13,464 bases of DNA from Synergistaceae bacterium. GTDB lineage: Bacteria; Synergistota; Synergistia; Synergistales; Synergistaceae. The position numbers and the translations under genes were made by a program. Location: positions 1 to 13,464 of the forward strand of contig JAISWP010000086.1 of assembly GCA_031271065.1 (NCBI GenBank). The letters run 5' to 3'. The notes below the pieces were generated by a model. It was not told where the DNA came from and searched no databases. It saw only the letters and a program-made list of their open reading frames with translations. Positions 7,310-13,464 of the stretch are shown one piece after another (position 1 is the stretch's first letter; every line of letters begins with the position of its first letter).

Positions 7310-7420
7310 ATGAAGGAAAAGACATATAAAATACTGAAAAAGGGTTCTGCGATACGCGGCGAGGGGTATAATGACGTATACAGGCCTCAGAAGGAGGCCG
7401 GACGGAAAGAGGCGGTCTGA
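7310..7420 (+). CDS. Possible 36-aa basic small protein upstream of the NYN gene
   Basis: The frame begins MKEKTYKILKKGSAIRGEG and has 36 codons. Its TGA overlaps the ATG of the NYN gene as TGATG, an arrangement typical of translationally coupled genes. It is rich in Lys and Arg with no hydrophobic segment. Against it: no good ribosome site lies before the ATG (only AAAGATAAAA), a TATAAT box (7367-7372) lies inside, and AGGAG at 7277-7281 is too far upstream. I do not recognise the product. It may be a leader ORF or chance. Confidence 0.35.
   Translation: MKEKTYKILKKGSAIRGEGYNDVYRPQKEAGRKEAV
7367..7372 (+). promoter_or_regulatory. Consensus -10 box ahead of the NYN gene
   Basis: A perfect TATAAT with a poor -35 (TTCTGC-like, about 16 bp upstream). 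Transcription would start near 7379, just ahead of the hairpin at 7383-7399, leaving a leader of about 40 nt before the NYN ATG. Confidence 0.45.
7383..7399 (+). repeat. 5' leader hairpin before the NYN gene
   Basis: GGCCTC (7383-7388) and GAGGCC (7394-7399) are perfectly complementary around the loop AGAAG. If transcription starts at about 7379, the stem sits at the extreme 5' end of the mRNA, where such stems protect transcripts. It also hides an AAGGAGG tract (7391-7397), which is too far (22 nt) from the NYN ATG to be its main ribosome site. Confidence 0.5.
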
Positions 7421-8034
7421 TGGCTCGAACAATGGTATTTATAGATCACATGAATTTTCAGATAGCCCTCGGTTCCCTGTACAGCCCGGAAACCGCTCCA
7501 AGACTGGATTACAACGAATTGCCCAGGCAGATAGTCGCTTCCGTAAACGGCGGAGAACTCATGAAAACCATATTATTCATCCCGAAGCCGGATGATTTTC
7601 TCATGCAGGACGAAGGGCTCGAAAAATATTACAATTGGGCGGCAGGAATGAGGGTGCAGCGCAATTTCGACGTCATAGAGGGGACCCATACGGCGCGTCC
7701 GATGAAACACGACGTTCCAATGAACATAAAGGACAGCGACACATATTACAAAGTGGAAAAGGGAACGGACGTAAATATCGCCATCAACGCCCTGCGCATG
7801 GCTTTTTTCAACGCGTACGACACCGCGGTGTTCGTGAGCGGAGATACCGATTACCTGCCGATATACGAGACCCTGGGGATGATGGGCAAACTGGTGATGT
7901 TAGCTGTGGTCAAGGGGCAGTATATAGGGCGTCTCATACCGTTCGTGGACGGTTACGTCAATCTGGAGCGCGCGTTTTTCGAGAAATGCACCCTTAAGGA
8001 AAAAACCGCGCGCCGCCGCTCGAGACAGGGTTGA
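7420..8034 (+). CDS. NYN-domain (PIN-like) putative ribonuclease
   Basis: A 204-aa protein that is almost entirely one NYN domain, a PIN-like nuclease fold found in bacterial RNA-processing proteins and related to LabA/DUF88. Acidic residues expected to hold the metal are visible: D9 in VFIDHMNF, D117 in KGTDVNIAINALRMA, and D142 and D144 in FVSGDTDYLPIYE. N12 also matches the family. The C-terminus is basic (KEKTARRRSRQ), which could aid RNA binding. The ATG at 7420 has AGAGG 7 nt upstream; another ATG follows at codon 5. Its TGA overlaps the TTG of the next gene. The RNA target is unknown, and a regulatory rather than nucleolytic role is possible. It has no membrane segment. Confidence 0.9.
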   Translation: MARTMVFIDHMNFQIALGSLYSPETAPRLDYNELPRQIVASVNGGELMKTILFIPKPDDFLMQDEGLEKYYNWAAGMRVQRNFDVIEGTHTARPMKHDVPMNIKDSDTYYKVEKGTDVNIAINALRMAFFNAYDTAVFVSGDTDYLPIYETLGMMGKLVMLAVVKGQYIGRLIPFVDGYVNLERAFFEKCTLKEKTARRRSRQG

Positions 8035-10016
8035 AAAGGGAGAACGCCGCAGCGCGGCCGGATCGTCGCTCAGTGTTCAGCGTGCGCCGCTGGATACTGA
8101 GCATTGCGGCTGCAGCCGTTCTCTTGCCGGCAGTCTCTCTGCCGATATGTCCCGGCGCCTCGTACGCCGCTTCGAGAAACCAGCCCAGGAGGCCCACTGA
8201 CGAGGAAAGGGAGTTCGCGTCATTCGTGGACGGCTTTCTGGCCGGCGTTCAGAAGGAACGAAGCATACCGGGAGTGGTTTTCGCGGCGGTGCGAAACGGG
8301 GAGGTGCTGTATCTCAAGGGATATGGCGTGACGGATAAATCGGACGGCGCTCCTGTCGACCCGGAGCGCACGGTTTTCCGGGTCGGAGCGCTGTCACAGC
8401 CGGTGACCGCAGCCGCGATAATGCAGCTGGCGGAACGGGGACGGATAAGTCTCGACGAAAATGTCAGCACATATCTCAGGCGATGGAAAATTCCAGAGAT
8501 GTTCGACAACCCTATAACCGTCAGACATCTTCTGACTCACACGGCGGGCCTCGATTTCAAGGAGCTCGAGACAGCGGCCCCGACATCCTCCGACGAACGG
8601 GGTTATGCCGGCGTCCTGCAGAAAAAATTTCCCGCCCGTTACTCGGAGCCCGGAATTTTCTACTGCGAGTCTGGCATGGGATACGCCCTTCTGGGCTCCA
8701 TCCTCGAGAGATATTCCAGGCTGAATTTCGACGCGGCGGTAAAACGTCACGTCTTTCAGCCCCTCGGCATGAGCTCCAGTTTTTTCACGCCCGGCGCGGA
8801 GGACTTGCGGAATATGGCGTCCGGATATGACGCCTCCGGGTCGAAAGTCCCTTACGAATATCGCTACGACCTGCCGGCTGTCGGGATGAACACAACAGCT
8901 TCGGACATGAGCCGCTTCATGATAGCCTCCCTTGCCGGAGGGGTTATAGGAAGGAACAGGATGCTTGGCGAAATGTATTCCGGCAGCATGCTGCGCCGCC
9001 ACTTCTCCCCGCATCAGATGATAAACGGCGCGGGGCTGGGTTATCTCGAACGGCCCGTCCGCGGTATACGCACCTTGCAGCGCCGCGGAGGCATCTCAGG
9101 TTTTTCCGCCTTCCTGATGCTGATACCGGAACATAAGTTCGGCTTGTTCCTCGCGGCAAACGTATCCGGCATAGATTTCAGCAGCGAGCTCTCGGAAGCC
9201 GTCGTAAAGCGTTTTTTACCGGCTCAGGCGCAGGAACCGAGAGCCGGCGAAGGTCAGATGACCATATACTCGGACGTCCGGGGTTTTTACAGGACGAACA
9301 GGATCGCGAGAAACACGGCCGAGAAGGTGTCGCGCATGTTCGCCGATCAGATAGAGGCGGCGATCGACGGAGAGACGGTGGTGCTGACCCACACGAGAGG
9401 CGGCGTCCCTCCCTCGCGCTGGTTCCCCGTCGCCGGACAGGACGATCTTTTCCTGCGCACGGAAGACGACGGCTCCAACGAGGAGTATATCTTCTTCCAG
9501 CGGGGGGAAACCGGCGCGGTAACTGCGCTTGTCGCCGGCAGCGTCGAGCGCACCTTCGACAAACTCAAGACGTACGAGAGTTTTTACTGGCAGATGGCAA
9601 TGATAACAGGTTTCATCCTCATCATGACCCTCTCATTCGCCGGACTTCTCACGGGCATGGCGATAAACAGGGGCAAGTTCCCCTGGGAAAGCGGATATCG
9701 CTCCGATACGGAGCTTTGGGGCATCTCGTCGTTATTCTGCGCCGTGCAGCTGACTTTCGCGGCTGGCCTGACACTGGCCGTGATGTTAAAAGGAGACGAA
9801 TTCACGGTTTTTGTGCCGTACCAGGTGAAAGCGCTTTTCGTCATACCCCTTTTCGGCGGGGTGCTGCTGGCATGGCTCTGGTTCAGGCTCCTGTCCAAAA
9901 TCTTCAGCCCCGACTATCACTGGCTGGAGAAGATCCTCATCATGTCCGCGGCTTTCGCCGAGACAGGATACATGTTTTTCATAGCCGACTGGCGGCTGCT
10001 CGGGTTCATGTTTTAA
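8031..10016 (+). CDS. Beta-lactamase-fold serine hydrolase homologue, probably inactive, with C-terminal membrane domain
   Basis: A 661-aa protein: Sec signal peptide at about 19-47 (cleavage after SYA likely), class C beta-lactamase/penicillin-binding-like domain at about 57-397, a linker domain at about 405-510 and four transmembrane segments at about 518-540, 563-585, 597-619 and 634-652. The fold is clear from FRVGALSQPVTAAAIMQL, HLLTHTAGL and GGISGFSAFLML. Aligned by eye with active relatives, all three catalytic motifs are changed: SxxK is A120-L-S-Q123, YxN is E213-S-G215 and HxG is R351-R-G353. I infer a binding or sensing pseudoenzyme outside the membrane. The TTG start overlaps the NYN stop (TTGA) and its ribosome site (ACAGGG) is poor; GTG codons 15 and 18 are alternatives. 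The native substrate class, peptidoglycan or peptide, cannot be told. Confidence 0.88.
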   Translation: MKRENAAARPDRRSVFSVRRWILSIAAAAVLLPAVSLPICPGASYAASRNQPRRPTDEEREFASFVDGFLAGVQKERSIPGVVFAAVRNGEVLYLKGYGVTDKSDGAPVDPERTVFRVGALSQPVTAAAIMQLAERGRISLDENVSTYLRRWKIPEMFDNPITVRHLLTHTAGLDFKELETAAPTSSDERGYAGVLQKKFPARYSEPGIFYCESGMGYALLGSILERYSRLNFDAAVKRHVFQPLGMSSSFFTPGAEDLRNMASGYDASGSKVPYEYRYDLPAVGMNTTASDMSRFMIASLAGGVIGRNRMLGEMYSGSMLRRHFSPHQMINGAGLGYLERPVRGIRTLQRRGGISGFSAFLMLIPEHKFGLFLAANVSGIDFSSELSEAVVKRFLPAQAQEPRAGEGQMTIYSDVRGFYRTNRIARNTAEKVSRMFADQIEAAIDGETVVLTHTRGGVPPSRWFPVAGQDDLFLRTEDDGSNEEYIFFQRGETGAVTALVAGSVERTFDKLKTYESFYWQMAMITGFILIMTLSFAGLLTGMAINRGKFPWESGYRSDTELWGISSLFCAVQLTFAAGLTLAVMLKGDEFTVFVPYQVKALFVIPLFGGVLLAWLWFRLLSKIFSPDYHWLEKILIMSAAFAETGYMFFIADWRLLGFMF

Positions 10017-10018
10017 AG

Positions 10019-10028
10019 GGCATATGCC
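10019..10028. repeat. 10-bp palindrome after the pseudoenzyme gene
   Basis: GGCATATGCC is fully self-complementary and starts 3 nt past the stop. With no T-run it is not a terminator. It lies about 14 bp ahead of the candidate promoter at 10042-10069. Confidence 0.3.
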
Positions 10029-10041
10029 ACGGGTTTGCGGA

Positions 10042-10069
10042 TTCACGGCGATACAGGGTATGTTAAAAT
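10042..10069 (+). promoter_or_regulatory. Candidate promoter of the phosphoesterase-GH18 operon
   Basis: TTCACG (10042-10047) and TAAAAT (10064-10069) are 16 bp apart. A TG one base before the -10 (TGTTAAAAT) makes it an extended -10 promoter, which tolerates a weak -35. Transcription would start near 10076, about 42 nt before the GTG start. Confidence 0.4.
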
Positions 10070-10117
10070 CCTGATGTACGCACGATACTTACCGGCTGGC
10101 GGAGGTCAAGGCACTGC

Positions 10118-11302
10118 GTGAACATGTTCATGGGAATAGTTTTAAGCATATACATTCTGATCAACACATATCTCTTTGCCAGGATATTCGTCACCCTCTC
10201 CGGCTTTGGACTGCTGAGGGCGGTGGTCTGCGTCATTTTCGCGGCGTTCGCGCTCAGCTTTCCCGCGGCCGGGATATTCAGGACCTCTTTGCCGTGGCTC
10301 TCGGATACGCTGACCGTTATGGGATATCTTCACATCGCTCCGATGATTTACGGATTCATTCTGACCCTCGCGGCGGATATTTTCAGGGCGCTGAACAGCA
10401 TCATAGCCATCACTCACAACCCTCCCCCCTTTTCGCCGGAGGTGAGGCTGTGCTCCGCGGCGGGCATATTCGCAATGAGCGTAATAATCACTCTGGCCGG
10501 CGTATGGAACGCCAGCGCTCCGACCGTCATACACCACGATATCGAGTGGGACTCGCCTGACGGCGCCGGCGGCCCTCCGCTCCGGATAGCCGTGATCTCC
10601 GACGTGCATCTCGGGCTAATGACCGGACCCGGCTACTTGAGGAAATTAGTGGCTCTCACCAACGAACAGCAGCCCGATATAATCCTCATCGCCGGGGACA
10701 TCGTAGACAGCGGCGGGTTTTTCGCCAGGAAAGAGAGGATGTACGAGTCGGAGTCAGTCATGTCGTCGTTCGAATCGCGCCTGGGGACATGGGCCGTTTT
10801 AGGCAACCACGACTATTACGCCGGAGCCGCTCAGGTGACCGAGTTCCTCTTCCGCTCGAACGTCACGCTCCTGAAGGACAGGGCGGCGGTTTTGGGAGGC
10901 GAACTGATACTGGCCGGCAGGGACGACCTGACAGTCGAAAGGTACGGGGGCGCACGAAAGGGCATAGACGAGATGATCCGCGAGGCGGCGGCCGGCTCGC
11001 AGGTATCAGGAATTCCGACGGTCCTGATGGACCATCAGCCCTTCTTTCTCGAGGAGGCAGAAAAGTCCGGAGCAGCCCTCCAGGTATCGGGACACACTCA
11101 CAGGGGCCAGCTGTTTCCCGTAAACTTTATCGTCGCTTCGATATATGAAAAACATTACGGGCTTTACAGGCGGGGCTCCACGAATTATTACATATCGAGC
11201 GGCGCTGGCGTCTGGGGCCCGCCGGTACGCACCATAGGACGTCCCGAGATAGTGATATTGAACTTAAGACACAAGGCAAAAGAGGTGTCAGACGATGAAT
11301 GA
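10118..11302 (+). CDS. Membrane-anchored calcineurin-like metallophosphoesterase
   Basis: A 394-aa protein with four hydrophobic segments (about 5-27, 32-52, 66-90 and 110-130) and then a metallophosphoesterase domain at about 155-383. All two-metal motifs are present: D162-x-H164 (SDVH), G193-D194 (AGDIVD), GNHD (229-232), H306 (MDHQP) and GHTH (325-328) followed by RGQ. It resembles YkuE/YaeI-type membrane phosphoesterases, some of which act on lipid-linked pyrophosphates; the substrate here is unknown. The GTG start is chosen because GGAGGT (10101-10106) lies 11 nt upstream, better than the ATG at codon 3. Its 3' end overlaps the next gene by 8 nt, so it heads a three-gene operon with an unknown protein and a secreted glycosidase. 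An envelope role is inferred from that context. Confidence 0.92.
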   Translation: MNMFMGIVLSIYILINTYLFARIFVTLSGFGLLRAVVCVIFAAFALSFPAAGIFRTSLPWLSDTLTVMGYLHIAPMIYGFILTLAADIFRALNSIIAITHNPPPFSPEVRLCSAAGIFAMSVIITLAGVWNASAPTVIHHDIEWDSPDGAGGPPLRIAVISDVHLGLMTGPGYLRKLVALTNEQQPDIILIAGDIVDSGGFFARKERMYESESVMSSFESRLGTWAVLGNHDYYAGAAQVTEFLFRSNVTLLKDRAAVLGGELILAGRDDLTVERYGGARKGIDEMIREAAAGSQVSGIPTVLMDHQPFFLEEAEKSGAALQVSGHTHRGQLFPVNFIVASIYEKHYGLYRRGSTNYYISSGAGVWGPPVRTIGRPEIVILNLRHKAKEVSDDE

Positions 11303-11633
11303 CAGAATGAGACAGGCTTCGGCCCTTGCGGATTCTCCCGGATGCGGCGAGATTGAAAAGGGTTTAGCGGACATCGCCGAAATTGTCTCCGGCAGTTCAG
11401 GCAGCGGGATCGAATTCGGTTTCGTCGACAACGCGCTGTTTCTGGCGCGTAAACACGCTTCATCCGGGGACGCAGCGGTAAGGCGCGCGGTCATAAATCT
11501 GCTTTTGAGCGTAGGTAAAATGGGCCCTTCCTGGCGGGAAGCGGCGCTCGAAACAGCGGACGAAATAAGAATGCAGCCCTCTTTATACGCCGGATCCGTC
11601 GCCTCCGAGGTCGTATCGGAGCTCACGGTATGA
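11295..11633 (+). CDS. Conserved-looking 112-aa protein of unknown function
   Basis: I do not recognise this protein. It is soluble-looking, without signal peptide or membrane segment, and mostly helical by composition (for example AVRRAVINLLLSVGKMG at about 66-82), with a short Gly/Ser patch at 32-38. HEAT-like or regulator-like helices are possible but not shown. The start is well supported: AGAGGTG lies 7 nt before the ATG. It overlaps the phosphoesterase gene by 8 nt and the GH18 gene by 4 nt (ATGA), so it is almost certainly translated as part of that operon. Its last codons form the left arm of the hairpin at 11626-11658. Confidence 0.8.
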   Translation: MNDRMRQASALADSPGCGEIEKGLADIAEIVSGSSGSGIEFGFVDNALFLARKHASSGDAAVRRAVINLLLSVGKMGPSWREAALETADEIRMQPSLYAGSVASEVVSELTV

Positions 11634-11658
11634 TGAAAAGACGCTTTTCATCATACCG
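11626..11658 (+). promoter_or_regulatory. Perfect 15-bp hairpin covering the GH18 start codon
   Basis: CGGTATGATGAAAAG (11626-11640) is exactly complementary to CTTTTCATCATACCG (11644-11658), with the loop ACG. The stem holds the stop of the 112-aa gene (11631-11633) and both candidate GH18 ATGs (11630 and 11633). The ribosome site GGAG (11618-11621) lies just outside, 4 nt before the stem. No T-run follows, so it is not a terminator. It should block free initiation at GH18 unless a ribosome finishing the upstream gene opens it. Confidence 0.85.
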
Positions 11659-13159
11659 GAGTCCTGCAGTTCTCGCGCTGCTGCTGTCCTTCCTCTCACT
11701 TCCGGCGCACAGTTCCCCGTTAACCGAGGAGTTCCCCCCCGGTGTCAGATACATACCGATAGAACGCATCGTCTCCGAGGGCCGTGTCAACAGAACCCCT
11801 TACTCCGCCGTAATACGCGCATCAGCGGGCACGGACGCGCCTCCCGACGTGTGGATACCTTCCGAAATACTGCGAGACCTGCAGTGCCCGGTGGTTCTTC
11901 GGCATGAAAAGGGGTATTTCACGGCGCGGATATCGAAACCGGCCGAAACGCTGGACATCCCGGCGCTCAAAACTCTGATCCCCGGCCAGACCGCGATAGA
12001 CATAGATTTTCGCGCGATCAGCGGCGACGCTGGGTACTATTTCAACATGACAGGCATGGAGAGCGTGACCGGCATTGCCGCCGCGCCCGTCGATTCCAGC
12101 CGCAGGATAGTGCCCGCCGCCTCGGGCGACATCCTGGTCGTGGGGAAAGTTCCCCTCATGCCGGAGAAGGGCAGGTTCAAAGCCGGGGAATTCGCTCACC
12201 CCGAACTGGACGAACCTTTCGGCCTTGTATGGGATCACATTATAAAACACCACGAGGATATCTCCCTTTGGGGGGACCTGCCCACCGTCAGGGTTGTATC
12301 CCCCACATGGTTCACCCTGTCCGACGAATCCGGGACGATAGCAAACAAGGCCGAACTGGACTACACAGTCGCCGCTCACGGGAGAGGATGGGCGGTCTGG
12401 GCTCTCGTATCCAACGATTTCAAGAAGGAGAGGACCGAAAAATTTCTCGCGGACGCCGCCGCTCAAAACGCTTTCATAGCGAGGATGCTGGTCTATTCGC
12501 GGATATACGATCTGGACGGGATCAATATAGACTTCGAGAATGTCCGAAACGAGGACGCGGCGGCCTTCACGGAGTTCGTCCGGAAGTTCGCCTACGCGGC
12601 CCGTTCGATCGGGCTCAAAGTGTCCGTCGATCTCCCGGTCCCTTCGGACTGGTCCCGCGCTTACGACAGGGAGACTCTAGCCAGCATCGTCGATTATATA
12701 GCGGTGATGACCTACGACGAGCACTGGGCTTCGTCTCCCAAGGCCGGTTCGACGGCGTCGCTTCCGTGGGTGCAGAAAGCGATCGACCGCACTCTCTCGC
12801 AGGTCCCCGGGAAAAAACTGCTCCTGGGCGTCCCCTTCTACACGAGAGAGTGGGCGGAGACCAAAGCCCGCGGCGGCAAGATTTCAGTGAGAGCGAAAAC
12901 TATGGCGATGGCGTCGTCCGACGCGCGTCTCGAGGAGACCGGGGCATCCCTCAAGTGGCTCGGGGACGTCGGACAAAATTATTTCGAATACGTATCGAGC
13001 GATAAGAAGACATACAGAGTTTGGGTCGAGGACGAGCGCTCCATAGCGCTGCGGCTGGGGTTGGTAAAGCGATTCGGCCTTGCCGGCGCCGCGTTCTGGC
13101 GAAAGGGCTTTGAAAAAGACGAGATATGGGAAACCGTAGGCAGCTCTCTTTCGCCCTAG
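11630..13159 (+). CDS. Secreted GH18-family glycosidase, YaaH/YdhD-like
   Basis: A 509-aa protein with a Sec signal peptide (basic MMKRRF, hydrophobic core at about 12-24, cleavage near 27-29). Residues 30-200 are an uncharacterised N-terminal region. A GH18 barrel follows at about 215-505. The catalytic motif DGINIDFE (296-303) gives E303 as the acid, and AVMTYDEHW (358-366), LLLGVPFYTREW (397-408) and AAFWRKG (487-493) are the usual barrel segments. The family hydrolyses beta-1,4-linked N-acetylglucosamine bonds, and YaaH/SleL relatives act on peptidoglycan or spore cortex; no LysM repeats are seen here. I infer a role in wall turnover outside the inner membrane. The start at 11630 overlaps the previous gene by 4 nt; the ATG at 11633 is equally possible. 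Both are buried in a 15-bp hairpin. The stop shares a CTAG with the convergent gene. Confidence 0.93.
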   Translation: MMKRRFSSYRSPAVLALLLSFLSLPAHSSPLTEEFPPGVRYIPIERIVSEGRVNRTPYSAVIRASAGTDAPPDVWIPSEILRDLQCPVVLRHEKGYFTARISKPAETLDIPALKTLIPGQTAIDIDFRAISGDAGYYFNMTGMESVTGIAAAPVDSSRRIVPAASGDILVVGKVPLMPEKGRFKAGEFAHPELDEPFGLVWDHIIKHHEDISLWGDLPTVRVVSPTWFTLSDESGTIANKAELDYTVAAHGRGWAVWALVSNDFKKERTEKFLADAAAQNAFIARMLVYSRIYDLDGINIDFENVRNEDAAAFTEFVRKFAYAARSIGLKVSVDLPVPSDWSRAYDRETLASIVDYIAVMTYDEHWASSPKAGSTASLPWVQKAIDRTLSQVPGKKLLLGVPFYTREWAETKARGGKISVRAKTMAMASSDARLEETGASLKWLGDVGQNYFEYVSSDKKTYRVWVEDERSIALRLGLVKRFGLAGAAFWRKGFEKDEIWETVGSSLSP

Positions 13160-13464
13160 CGAGCTGAATCCTCCCGGGCGGCAAAGCCAGCCCGCTCCGA
13201 TCCACCCGGCGATTTGATCAGCTGCGGCACCATCCGCCGGCCCGAGCCAAACAACATCTGCGCACCCTCATCGTCCGCGGTCCTTCCCGCCGCGTCTGCT
13301 TTCCTTTGAAGGGATATTCCGGCCTCCGGCGCTTCGGCCAGGACGTCCGGAGTCCCGATGCCGTGTCCCATCCGCATGGTTTTTGACACCCTGTCCGCCG
13401 TTTCCTCGCCCAGCGGACACTGGCGCAGAGCCTCTGTCTTTCCGGGGAGTTTGAGGCTCGTTCC
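13156..13464 (-). CDS. 3' end of an unrecognised convergent gene (partial)
   Basis: One minus-strand frame stays open for 102 codons from the window edge to a TAG and uses codons rich in G/C at the third base, like its neighbours. The residues begin GTSLKLPGKTEALRQCPLGE and contain MRMGHGIGTPDVLAEAPEAG. I do not recognise a family, and the tail (GGSERAGFAAREDSAR) looks disordered. The true start is outside the window; an inner GTG at 13389 is unlikely to be the real one. It ends on the same CTAG as the GH18 gene. If it is not coding, this stretch would be about 300 bp of plain intergenic DNA with no other feature that I can see. Confidence 0.5.
   Translation of the reverse strand, partial: GTSLKLPGKTEALRQCPLGEETADRVSKTMRMGHGIGTPDVLAEAPEAGISLQRKADAAGRTADDEGAQMLFGSGRRMVPQLIKSPGGSERAGFAAREDSAR

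Noticed and set aside
8133..8150. Lipobox (LPIC) making the pseudoenzyme a lipoprotein
   Set aside because: Ile precedes the Cys where a small residue is required, and a better signal-peptidase I site (SYA) follows.
11626..11658. The 15-bp inverted repeat as an intrinsic terminator
   Set aside because: No T-run follows the stem on the plus strand, and it sits on the start codon of the next gene in an overlapping operon; on the minus strand it would end inside antisense sequence.
11822..12466. Minus-strand 214-codon frame opposite the GH18 gene
   Set aside because: Shadow of GH18 coding sequence; no ribosome site or domain seen.
12229..13005. Plus-strand 258-codon frame inside the GH18 gene
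   Set aside because: It is the shifted frame of the GH18 barrel, rich in Arg and Gly, and GH18 catalytic motifs lie in the other frame.
1..13464. CRISPR array, tRNA or rRNA genes
   Set aside because: I saw no regularly spaced direct repeats and no tRNA- or rRNA-like conserved segments while reading the window on both strands.

Overview
The window is protein-coding throughout and gene-dense. It is moderately GC-rich with AT-rich intergenic gaps, has many 4-8 nt gene overlaps, and uses TTG or GTG starts several times. Gene content (anaerobic citrate lyase, c-di-GMP proteins with periplasmic sensor regions, envelope proteins with Sec signal peptides, an IS21-type transposase relic) suggests an anaerobic, probably diderm, bacterium. 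Synergistota (Cloacibacillus/Synergistes-like) is my best guess, but it rests on general impression only and a single window cannot settle it.

Left part (1-4009). The left edge holds the broken end of an IS21-family IstA transposase. After it, on the minus strand, lies a citrate lyase cluster read right to left: citD (acyl carrier), citE (beta) and citF (alpha), tightly spaced, followed after 125 nt by a Sir2-type NAD-dependent deacylase. CitC, CitX and CitG, needed to mature the lyase, are not in the window. The citF-sir2 gap holds two back-to-back dyads and a short reading frame broken by two TGA codons. An AT-rich 147-bp gap upstream of citD probably carries the operon promoter and a dyad.

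Middle part (4010-7420). A two-gene minus-strand operon makes opposing c-di-GMP enzymes: a membrane diguanylate cyclase with intact GGDEF but no I-site, then a membrane GGDEF-EAL protein whose GGDEF is degenerate (NKDVF) and whose EAL active site looks complete. The divergent intergenic region holds a 12-bp perfect palindrome, overlapping promoter-like elements, a possible 36-codon gene and a compact 5' hairpin.

Right part (7310-13159, plus strand). A NYN-domain putative ribonuclease overlaps by 4 nt a large serine-hydrolase/beta-lactamase-fold membrane protein. That protein has lost all three catalytic motifs (SxxK, YxN, HxG) and is probably a pseudoenzyme. Then come a membrane metallophosphoesterase, a 112-aa protein of unknown function and a secreted GH18 (YaaH-like) glycosidase, joined by 8-nt and 4-nt overlaps. 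A perfect 15-bp inverted repeat with a 3-nt loop covers the stop of the 112-aa gene and the start of the GH18 gene. It looks like a translational gate and is the most striking non-coding signal here.

At the right edge a partial, unrecognised minus-strand gene converges on the GH18 gene; both stops lie within one CTAG. No stretch over 300 bases lacks a gene or gene candidate.
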